DNA from: an uncultured bacterium
GTDB taxonomy: Bacteria > Actinomycetota > Actinomycetes > S36-B12 > CAIYMF01
DNA length: 64,000 nt
Direction: 5' to 3'
Assembly (NCBI GenBank): GCA_903826575.1
Contig: CAIKEU010000085.1
Location: forward strand, 31,037-95,036
A model generated the notes under the pieces. It had not been told where the DNA came from. It worked only from the letters and a program-made list of their open reading frames with translations, and searched no databases. The position numbers and the translations under genes were made by a program. Positions 18,695 through 25,783 of this stretch are shown piece by piece (within the stretch, counting starts at the first letter, position 1; each line of letters begins with the position of its first letter).

Positions 18695-18778
18695 TTAGTC
18701 AGGTAAGGAAATCACCAACCGTCAACAGGTGGCGGTACTGGTCCCAGTGAACCAATGACGGTTCGTTAAGGAGATCTG

Positions 18779-20593
18779 ATGGCAGACCGTTTCCCCAGCC
18801 CGTTCGACATCCCCACCCCTGAGGGTGCTGAAGGCTGGCAGGACCTTTACGCGTATTCATCGCTGTTTAGCGAAGATAGGCGTGAGTATGAAGACTCGAT
18901 GTTCTGGTTCCAAGATGGCGTGCACTGGCCTCAGGTGCTCACGCCTTGGGATGCGACGTTCTTTGAGTTCGCGATCACCTCGCTCTCGCAGTACAACACC
19001 CGTCACCTTTTGGTGCCGCCGGCCAACGGCATCGACTACCGCATCCTTAATGGATACGCGTACCTCACGCCGGTACCGGCACCAGAGGCGGAGATCGGTG
19101 CCCGCGTCGAGCAGTTCATGCAGCGTGCTGGTCACTACTTCATGAACTGGAACGACCTCTACGACAAGTGGATGGTCAAGATCCGCGATCTGGTTGCCGA
19201 GATGGAAGCACTCCATATCGAACCGCTGCCCGAGGTCGAAGACTTCGAGGCTGTCGTTGCCTCCGGTAAGGGTTCAGGTTCGGGTTACGCCTTGATTGAC
19301 GCGTACTACCGACTGCTGAGTTCAGCACTCAAGTTGTGGCAGTTCCACTTTGAGTTCCTCAACTTGGGATACGCGGCTTATCTGGACTTCTTCGGATTCT
19401 GCAAGCAGGTGTTCCCGAGTATTTCGGACCTCGCCATCGCCAAGATGGTCGCTGGAGTCGACGTAGACCTGTTCCGTCCGGACGATGAGCTCAAGCGCCT
19501 TGCACGCATGGCTCGTGACACTGGCATCAGCGATGCTTTCGTTGCCGGCAACGTCGAGGCCACCTCGGAGAACCTCAAGGCAACTGACGCCGGCCGTGCA
19601 TGGATCGCTTCGTTTCAGGAGTCTGCTGAACCGTGGTTCAACTTCTCCAATGGTTCAGGTTTCTACCACACCGACAAGATTTGGATCGAGAACGTCGAGA
19701 TTCCATTCGACTTCATCGGTAACTACATCAACCTCCTCAACGAGGGTGGCGATCTAGCACGCCCGGTTGCTGCGATTCACGCTGAGCGTGATCGCATCGT
19801 CAACGAGTACACCGAACTTCTTAACTCTGATGAAGATCGTGAGGCCTTCGCCGGTAAGCTCGGGCTGGCTCGCGTGGTGTTCCCGTATGTGGAGAACCAC
19901 AACTTCTACGTCGAGCACTGGAGTCACTCGGTGCTGTGGCGCAAGATGCGTGGTCTGGGTCAGATCTTTGCCGATGCCGGGTTCATCGCCGAAGCGAACG
20001 ACATCTTCTACATGCAGCGTCACGAGGTTCCAGATGCCCTGTTCGATCTATACGCATCCTGGGCCACCCCAGCACCTGCCCGGGGACCGAAGTACTGGCC
20101 GGCAAAGATCGCCGATCGCAAGCGCATCGTCAGTGCTCTCAAAGCAGCCAAGCCGACCCCGGCACTCGGTGTTCCGCCAGAGGTTGTCACCGAGCCATTC
20201 ACCGTCATGCTCTGGGGTATTACCTCAGACTCGGTCGCAGCGTGGCTTGGTGGAGGCGCTTCCGGCGAGGGCGGGATCAAGGGCTTCGCGGCATCACCAG
20301 GTGTTGCTGAAGGTCCAGCCCGTGTCATCTTCTCGGCAGATCAGATCAACGAAATCCAGCAGGGCGAAATCCTTGTTGCTCCGTTGACCGCACCAAGTTG
20401 GGCACCGATCTTCGGCAAGATCGGCGCTACCGTCACCGATACCGGCGGCATGATGAGCCACGCGGCCATCGTGTGTCGCGAGTACGGCCTGCCTGCCGTG
20501 ACCGGCACGGGTTTTGCAACATCGAACATCAAGACCGGTCAGCGCATCCGCGTTGATGGGTCAAATGGAACGGTCACCATCCTCGAAGACTAA
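18779..20593 (+). CDS. Dikinase phosphohistidine subunit (phenylphosphate synthase PpsA-like)
   Basis: Protein of 604 residues. The last 100 residues are a PEP-utilising swivelling domain with TDTGGMMSHAAIVCREYGLP, whose His561 should carry the phosphoryl group. The first 490 residues are a largely helical, Trp/Tyr-rich region unlike the PEP/pyruvate barrel and presumably bind the acceptor. Size and order agree with Thauera PpsA (about 70 kDa, histidine near the C-terminus). The ATP-grasp, substrate domain, histidine domain order also occurs in rifampicin phosphotransferase, here split between two genes. Context with catechol dioxygenases favours a phenolic acceptor over antibiotic resistance. 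AAGGAG precedes the ATG. Confidence 0.85.
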   Translation: MADRFPSPFDIPTPEGAEGWQDLYAYSSLFSEDRREYEDSMFWFQDGVHWPQVLTPWDATFFEFAITSLSQYNTRHLLVPPANGIDYRILNGYAYLTPVPAPEAEIGARVEQFMQRAGHYFMNWNDLYDKWMVKIRDLVAEMEALHIEPLPEVEDFEAVVASGKGSGSGYALIDAYYRLLSSALKLWQFHFEFLNLGYAAYLDFFGFCKQVFPSISDLAIAKMVAGVDVDLFRPDDELKRLARMARDTGISDAFVAGNVEATSENLKATDAGRAWIASFQESAEPWFNFSNGSGFYHTDKIWIENVEIPFDFIGNYINLLNEGGDLARPVAAIHAERDRIVNEYTELLNSDEDREAFAGKLGLARVVFPYVENHNFYVEHWSHSVLWRKMRGLGQIFADAGFIAEANDIFYMQRHEVPDALFDLYASWATPAPARGPKYWPAKIADRKRIVSALKAAKPTPALGVPPEVVTEPFTVMLWGITSDSVAAWLGGGASGEGGIKGFAASPGVAEGPARVIFSADQINEIQQGEILVAPLTAPSWAPIFGKIGATVTDTGGMMSHAAIVCREYGLPAVTGTGFATSNIKTGQRIRVDGSNGTVTILED

Positions 20594-20612
20594 GTTTTCG
20601 AACGCAACATTG

Positions 20613-20649
20613 CGTTGGGGAGGACTGAGGTCCTTGGTCCTCCCCAACG
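20613..20649 (+). terminator. Perfect 13-bp stem-loop between dikinase and oxygenase genes
   Basis: CGTTGGGGAGGAC (20613-20625) and GTCCTCCCCAACG (20637-20649) pair perfectly around an 11-base loop. No T-tract follows, so it is either a partial terminator or an mRNA-stabilising processing structure that sets different levels for the dikinase and the downstream oxygenase genes. Confidence 0.6.
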
Positions 20650-20704
20650 TGTCATCTGAAAGAATCACGAAACACAGCGTCGAATGCGGTGGAGGGAAAC
20701 AGCA

Positions 20705-21961
20705 ATGCTAACCGTGGAACAGAATGAAGAACTCACAAAGGTCGGTCCTGGCACGCCCATGGGGGAACTCCTTCGCTACTACTGGTACCCGATCGCATTC
20801 GAAGAGGACTTCGACACTAAGCCGAGTAAGACTGTGCGCCTTCTCAGCGAAGACTGGACGCTCTATAAGACGCCGTCTGGTAAGTACGGGATCATCGGCG
20901 AGCACTGCCCGCACCGCCGCGCCTCACTGACGTACGGTGTCGTGCACGAAGAGGGCATCCGGTGTGGTTACCACGGTTGGAAGTTCGACATGGACGGTAA
21001 CTGCACTGAACAGCCTGCTGAAGCTGAGAACGAAAACTTCCGGGCTCGGGTGAAGGCTAAGGCAGGTCTGGCCGAGGCTATGGGCGGCATGATCTGGGTT
21101 TACGTCGGCGAAGCACCTGCACCCAAGCTCCCACGCTTCGACGTATTCGTTCTCGACGGTATCCGCGAAGCCGGTTACGCCACCCTGCCGTGTAATTGGC
21201 TCCAGATCATGGAGAACTCAGTAGATCCGCACCACGTCGAGTGGCTGCATGGCTACTACTTTGAGTTCCTTGGTCAGACGCAAGGGTTCGACGCGCCAAA
21301 GTCTTTCCAAAAGAAGCACATGAAGACCGCGTTCGATGAGTTCCACTGGGGCATTCTCAAGCGTCGCGTGCTTGAGGGCCACAGCGAGGCCGACGACGAC
21401 TGGGCGATTGGACACCCGCTGGTATTCCCGCTGTTCATGCGCGTGGGCGGTCAGTGGATCGATCAAATGCAGATCCGCGTGCCGATCGATGACACGACCA
21501 CGTGGACGCTCTTTTACTCACTTCACCACCCAGAGGGTGGAACGTGGGAACACCAGGAGCGCCCAGTGTTCTACCCATTCCCGTACAAGGACGAGAACGG
21601 TGAGTTCATCACCGACTACGTCGAGGGTCAGGACGTCATGGCGTGGGTCAGCCAAGGCCCGATCATCGACCGTTCCCAAGAACACCTTGGTCGCAGCGAT
21701 GCTGGTGTTGCGCTACTTCGCAAAATGTTCAAGGAAAACATGCGCAAGGTCGCCAACGGCGAGGATCCGATCGCGATCATTCGCGAGGATCACGAGGTTA
21801 TCGACCTTCCGTGTGAGCGCGATAAGTTTGGCGCTGGAACAGCGTTCACCGATCAGTGGATCACCGGCGGCTCCATGCGCTACAGCCCATTGAAGGAGCA
21901 ACTGCTGGTGTTGCATCGTGAAGCGGCCGTGGCTCGTGAAAAGTCTAAGAGCGGGGCCTAG
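20705..21961 (+). CDS. Rieske non-haem iron oxygenase, alpha subunit
   Basis: Terminal oxygenase of 418 residues, of the phthalate 4,5-dioxygenase/vanillate demethylase-like alpha-only type. Rieske ligands are Cys68, His70, Cys87 and His90. The mononuclear iron site is visible in NSVDPHHVEWLH: Asp174 as bridge, His177 and His182 as ligands; REDHEVID near the C-terminus probably gives the carboxylate. No beta subunit is encoded nearby, consistent with an alpha3 enzyme. The start at 20705 is chosen for its GGAGGG signal; the frame is open from 20684. Probable partners are the ferredoxin at 7329 and the reductase at 22900. Ring hydroxylation of an aryl phosphate is my inference; O-demethylation of a methoxyphenol is an alternative. 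Confidence 0.92.
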   Translation: MLTVEQNEELTKVGPGTPMGELLRYYWYPIAFEEDFDTKPSKTVRLLSEDWTLYKTPSGKYGIIGEHCPHRRASLTYGVVHEEGIRCGYHGWKFDMDGNCTEQPAEAENENFRARVKAKAGLAEAMGGMIWVYVGEAPAPKLPRFDVFVLDGIREAGYATLPCNWLQIMENSVDPHHVEWLHGYYFEFLGQTQGFDAPKSFQKKHMKTAFDEFHWGILKRRVLEGHSEADDDWAIGHPLVFPLFMRVGGQWIDQMQIRVPIDDTTTWTLFYSLHHPEGGTWEHQERPVFYPFPYKDENGEFITDYVEGQDVMAWVSQGPIIDRSQEHLGRSDAGVALLRKMFKENMRKVANGEDPIAIIREDHEVIDLPCERDKFGAGTAFTDQWITGGSMRYSPLKEQLLVLHREAAVAREKSKSGA

Positions 21962-21963
21962 TC

Positions 21964-22221
21964 ATGGTTGACCCATCGCTCCTGCCTTTGGATCCGCACC
22001 GGTTACCCGATCGTGGGGAGTGGTTTTCTCCTGACGCCGAACGCCATCTGCTCGACCGTCCGAAGTTCTGCCCCACCTGTGGCGGCAGCTTGGACAACGG
22101 GATGATCACTGAGTACTGGCGCTCTGATGAGCGAGTTTTCTACACGTGGTGTCCGTCCTGTTCGTGGACTGGAAATGTAGTCAAGGTTGACCGAGCAACC
22201 ATCTTCGAAGCGGAGCACTGA
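21964..22221 (+). CDS. Small zinc-ribbon protein of the oxygenase operon
   Basis: Protein of 85 residues with FCPTCGG near residue 34 and WCPSCSW near residue 59, a two-knuckle CxxC zinc ribbon. It starts two bases after the oxygenase stop and ends five before the HAD gene, so it belongs firmly to the operon. Small zinc-ribbon proteins can act as assembly factors or as OB-linked acyl carriers, but nothing here identifies a function. It could be an accessory subunit of the dikinase or the oxygenase. Confidence 0.8.
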   Translation: MVDPSLLPLDPHRLPDRGEWFSPDAERHLLDRPKFCPTCGGSLDNGMITEYWRSDERVFYTWCPSCSWTGNVVKVDRATIFEAEH

Positions 22222-22226
22222 GTCTG

Positions 22227-22874
22227 TTGGAGATTCACGCTCTGGTCTTGGATTTCGGTGGTCCGGTACTCAAGACTCCGTTTGAGTTGCGCTCTGTTGG
22301 CGAGCAACGAGCTGGACTCGAGCCAGGTACGTTGTCGTGGGCGGGCCCCTTCGATCCTGCGTCGGATGCGGACTGGCGCGACATGCAGGCCGAACTCATT
22401 ACTGAGCGCGAGTATTGGCAGCGCAGAGCCAACGATTTTGCTGAGCTCACGGGTTCTGAGCCAAACTTTCGCGGGATGATGGAGTACCTGTTCGACATCG
22501 ACGAGGACGTCATGCTGCGTTCAGGTGCGCGAGCCTTGGTGGCGGACGCTAAGACGGCCGGATACAAGGTTGCAGTTCTGACTAACGACATGAAGGCATT
22601 CCACGGTCAGGCGTGGGTTGACCGGATGACCATTTTGACCGAGTTGGACGCACTCGTGGATGGGTCCATTGAGCACGTCCTCAAGCCGAACCATGAGATC
22701 TATGAACTGATGGTGTCACGGTTGGGGATTGCGGCCGAGAACTGCCTGTTCGTTGATGATCAGCCAGCCAACGTGGCCGGCGCCGAGTCTGTCGGCATGC
22801 AAACGATATGGTTCGACGTGTTGGATCCGCAGGGTTCGTATAGCAAGATTCGCTCCACCCTGGGATTGTCCTAG
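22227..22874 (+). CDS. HAD-superfamily hydrolase (upper operon)
   Basis: Protein of 215 residues beginning at a TTG codon (MEIHALVLDFGG). HAD motifs are LDFGGPV (nucleophile Asp near residue 9), VLTND, the Lys of LKPN, and LFVDDQPANV. Overall layout is close to the HAD gene at 6694-7332, with a similar cap region, so the two are probably paralogues placed in opposite operons. Substrate unknown; a phosphomonoester linked to the dikinase pathway is the obvious guess. TTG as start is unusual beside its neighbours, but the gap of five bases supports it. Confidence 0.82.
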   Translation: MEIHALVLDFGGPVLKTPFELRSVGEQRAGLEPGTLSWAGPFDPASDADWRDMQAELITEREYWQRRANDFAELTGSEPNFRGMMEYLFDIDEDVMLRSGARALVADAKTAGYKVAVLTNDMKAFHGQAWVDRMTILTELDALVDGSIEHVLKPNHEIYELMVSRLGIAAENCLFVDDQPANVAGAESVGMQTIWFDVLDPQGSYSKIRSTLGLS

Positions 22875-22899
22875 TTTCTGCAACTGAAGTGGTGTCGCC

Positions 22900-24234
22900 G
22901 TGAGTATGCGTGTAGCTGTTGTGGGCGCTGGCCCGTCCGGGCTTTATGCAACCGATGCTTTGGCTGCGGCTGGACATAGCGTCGATGTAATCGATCGTCT
23001 GCCAGTGCCTTTCGGCCTCGTTCGTTACGGGGTTGCCCCAGATCACCATTCGATCCGCTCTGTGCGCAACACCCTTGAAAAGGTGTTCCTCGAGCCAAAC
23101 GTGCGGCTTCTAGCCGGGGTCGAGGTCGGTGTGGACGTAAGCGTCCAGGAACTTCTCGACGCTTACGATGCAGTCGTGCTCACATATGGAGCGTCGCGCG
23201 ACCGTTCCCTCGATATTCCTGGTGAGGAGCTTCCGGGCAGTATCGCAGCAACAGATCTCGTCGCTTGGTACTGCGGTCATCCGGGCGCCGATCGCGAGCG
23301 AATTGAAGCGGCCTTGGCCGCCGCCACGTCGGTAGTCGTCGTCGGGGTTGGAAATGTAGCGGTCGACGTCACCCGTATTTTGGTCGCTCCCGACGCACGT
23401 CTGGCCGAAACCGACATGCCACAGCATGTACTGGATGCATTAGCCGGTTCGTCGATCAGCGAGGTTCACGTGCTGGGACGACGCAGCCCCGCGCATGCCA
23501 CCTGGACCACGAAAGAACTTCGTGAACTTGGCGAATTCGACGGTGTCGACGTCATCGTTGATCCGGACGCGCTTGAAATGGAAGCGTCGAGTGCCGCGCA
23601 CATTGAATCGGATCGAGTTGTAGCCCGAAACGTGGAGATCATCCGTGAATGGTCATCACGCGATGCGCACGCGGCACCGAAGTCAATCCGCCTTCATTTC
23701 CGCGCGCGTCCGGTTGAGATCGTGGGAACCGATCGCGTCGAACTAGTCAAAGTTGAGCGGACGACGGTCGATGAGTCTGGCGCAGCGGTAGGAACGGGGG
23801 AGACGGTCGACATTGCGGCCCAATTGATCGTGCGATCGGTTGGATACCGCGGCACTCCCATTGACGATGTGCCCTTTGACCCGCGCCGCAACGTTATCCC
23901 GAATGATCAAGGTCGGGTGCTTCCAGATGCGGGAGTGCCGATCAAGGGTCTCTACGTTGCCGGGTGGATCAAGCGGGGCCCCAGCGGAATCATTGGAACG
24001 AACAAGAAGGATGCAGCCGCGACAGTTGCCTCACTACTTCTTGACCTCGCCGACGAACCGGTCAAGGGTGGGAACGGCATCATTGATCTGTTGGCTGCCA
24101 AGGGAATTCAACCAATTGGTTTCGATGGTTGGAAGCGCATCGACGCGGCTGAACAAGCTCTAGGTGCAAGCCGAGGTCGTGATCGCACCACACTTCACTC
24201 GATCGAGGCACTCAACAGCGCCGCTAAATCGTGA
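22900..24234 (+). CDS. FprA-type ferredoxin-NADP+ reductase
   Basis: FAD protein of 444 residues, the length of mycobacterial FprA and mitochondrial adrenodoxin reductase. The FAD motif VAVVGAGPSGLYATDAL is at the N-terminus, an NADP motif VVVVGVGNVAVDVTRIL lies near residue 147, and GWIKRGPSGIIGTNKKDA near residue 362 is diagnostic of this family. Last gene of the plus-strand operon. It is the only reductase in the island and probably supplies electrons to the Rieske ferredoxin. FprA-type enzymes are not the usual reductases for Rieske dioxygenases, so this pairing is unproven. An ATG two codons downstream (22906) is an alternative start. Confidence 0.92.
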   Translation: MSMRVAVVGAGPSGLYATDALAAAGHSVDVIDRLPVPFGLVRYGVAPDHHSIRSVRNTLEKVFLEPNVRLLAGVEVGVDVSVQELLDAYDAVVLTYGASRDRSLDIPGEELPGSIAATDLVAWYCGHPGADRERIEAALAAATSVVVVGVGNVAVDVTRILVAPDARLAETDMPQHVLDALAGSSISEVHVLGRRSPAHATWTTKELRELGEFDGVDVIVDPDALEMEASSAAHIESDRVVARNVEIIREWSSRDAHAAPKSIRLHFRARPVEIVGTDRVELVKVERTTVDESGAAVGTGETVDIAAQLIVRSVGYRGTPIDDVPFDPRRNVIPNDQGRVLPDAGVPIKGLYVAGWIKRGPSGIIGTNKKDAAATVASLLLDLADEPVKGGNGIIDLLAAKGIQPIGFDGWKRIDAAEQALGASRGRDRTTLHSIEALNSAAKS

Positions 24235-24747
24235 CTAGATGTCGATGATATTCAGGTTGCCAGTCTTGACATCGTAAATCGCTCCGCCCACGACAAGATC
24301 CTTGGGTAGCAGCGGGTAGGAACGAATACGGATTACGTCGTACTTTACGGCTGCAAGCTGATCGTCAACAGTGCGGAATTCCTCGCTTCGCGTGTCAACA
24401 CCGAAATCGGCCATGATCTTGTCGTGGATGTCCGCTTCACTGGCGCTGGCCATTTTGCAGTCTGTGTGTGGCATGACAAGAACTCTGTTCACGCCGAGCA
24501 GGTAGGTTGCCAAGACCAAGGTCCGCAACACATCGTCGGTGACACGCGCGCCGGCGTTACGCAGAATCTTGACGTCGCCCGGTGCCATGCCAATGACGCT
24601 GAGTGGGGCGATGCGACTGTCCATGCACGTGACCATGGCAAGGCCTTTGAGAGCTCTACCCGTAAGCGACATACCCGCGTAATGCGCTGCGTATTCACGA
24701 TTGCCATCGAGTACGTCGGAGAACTCGTCGAGGGGAAATCCGGTCAT
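24235..24747 (-). CDS. Beta-class carbonic anhydrase
   Basis: Protein of 170 residues. Zinc ligands are visible in CMDSRIAP (Cys, with the Asp-Arg dyad) and in MPHTDCKM (His and Cys, spaced HxxC). Interconverts CO2 and bicarbonate in the cytoplasm. The short length matches the compact beta class common in actinobacteria. It is convergent with the reductase gene, the two stop codons being adjacent, and marks the edge of the catabolic island. A gamma-class relative is at 36208. Confidence 0.92.
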   Translation of the reverse strand: MTGFPLDEFSDVLDGNREYAAHYAGMSLTGRALKGLAMVTCMDSRIAPLSVIGMAPGDVKILRNAGARVTDDVLRTLVLATYLLGVNRVLVMPHTDCKMASASEADIHDKIMADFGVDTRSEEFRTVDDQLAAVKYDVIRIRSYPLLPKDLVVGGAIYDVKTGNLNIIDI

Positions 24748-24808
24748 ACCCCCAACCTAGCAAAGCGGGGCTCGGGGCGAACGTGTGCTCGCATGAACAC
24801 TCGCCCAA

Positions 24809-25783
24809 CTACAACCAGGCGGGCAGCGCCTGGATTGATTCCGCAGTCCAAGCGCTGATGGGCTTAGCTGCTTTACCGCAGGACTCTGGGCGAGATGCGA
24901 GCGTCGCTTGGGAAACGCTCACAGACCAGGCCCGGCCGTCGCGATGTCGCACCTCAATCTCTGCATGCCCATCTTCGCCATCCCAGCGCAGCGGGAACGG
25001 AACAACCTTGTCTCCGACTTTGCGCAACACGTCAAGACTGTCGAGCCCCTCAATGCCGTAGCCGGTGCGGATCGCCACCGCTGCAGCCTGGGCTGGTTGC
25101 GCAGCTGAGGATCGTCCGCGTAGATGCTCGGGGTGCAAAAGCTTTCCACTTCGGGCGCCGACGAGTATAGAACGGGCCCTTTCGGCGTTGAGTCGCCCAT
25201 AAACGTGGCCGGTTGGTAAAAGAAGCACCGTCGGTGCAAATCGATGGCCACCAATATGACTTACCTCGAGGACGGAATCGGCTGTGGTCGGATCATCGGA
25301 TAACGCCTGCGCAAGTGGTCGGCCTTCCAAGGCACAGCACAGATCTCTCTTGGAATTCGTACAGACCAGCATCAGCGGATCACTGGTTCGCGTGCCCCAC
25401 GCAGGAAGTTCACCGTGTGACGCAGCGATCAATACCTCGCGTAAATCTGGCCGGGTTAGTTCTGCGTCAGCAAGAACCCCAGAGCGCATCCTTGCGCCAC
25501 CGGGGGCACAGTGCGCTAGCCAGAAGCGCCGGCTATCGCTGGCGACGTGGACATCTGCGTGTTGGCCGACACGGCGGGCCAACAGGACATTCGTCCCAGT
25601 CTCTTTACCTGCTTCGGCCAGGGCTAAGCGGACTTCCGCTGGCAGATGCGAATCACTGAGCGCGTCGAATCCGTACGGGCCACTCTGTTCAAGGACGAGC
25701 CATGCCCGCGCTCGTGGTGCGCTGCCGGCTAACGGCTCGTCGGCAGTCAGCGATTCAACTGCGCACCTTGGATTCTCGTTCAC
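24809..25783 (-). CDS. Sucrase/ferredoxin-like family protein
   Basis: Protein of 324 residues of the family named sucrase/ferredoxin-like, which has a thioredoxin-like ferredoxin fold. The core is [18 protein letters not shown] near residue 140 followed by [24 protein letters not shown] near residue 175, with Cys and His as probable [2Fe-2S] ligands. Cellular role is poorly known. It starts with GTG and overlaps the end of parC by four bases, so it is translated with the topoisomerase gene. Confidence 0.85.
   Translation of the reverse strand: MNENPRCAVESLTADEPLAGSAPRARAWLVLEQSGPYGFDALSDSHLPAEVRLALAEAGKETGTNVLLARRVGQHADVHVASDSRRFWLAHCAPGGARMRSGVLADAELTRPDLREVLIAASHGELPAWGTRTSDPLMLVCTNSKRDLCCALEGRPLAQALSDDPTTADSVLEVSHIGGHRFAPTVLLLPTGHVYGRLNAERARSILVGARSGKLLHPEHLRGRSSAAQPAQAAAVAIRTGYGIEGLDSLDVLRKVGDKVVPFPLRWDGEDGHAEIEVRHRDGRAWSVSVSQATLASRPESCGKAAKPISAWTAESIQALPAWL

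Noticed and set aside
18735..18770. TGGTCC...GAACCA inverted repeat before the phosphohistidine subunit gene
   Set aside because: Spacing differs from the three operator candidates and the arms match only partly; not distinguishable from chance.
17594..20593. A PEP synthase broken by a frameshift into two genes
   Set aside because: There is no PEP/pyruvate barrel anywhere, the second protein has its own ribosome binding site and a distinct N-terminal region, and the split agrees with phenylphosphate synthase subunits.
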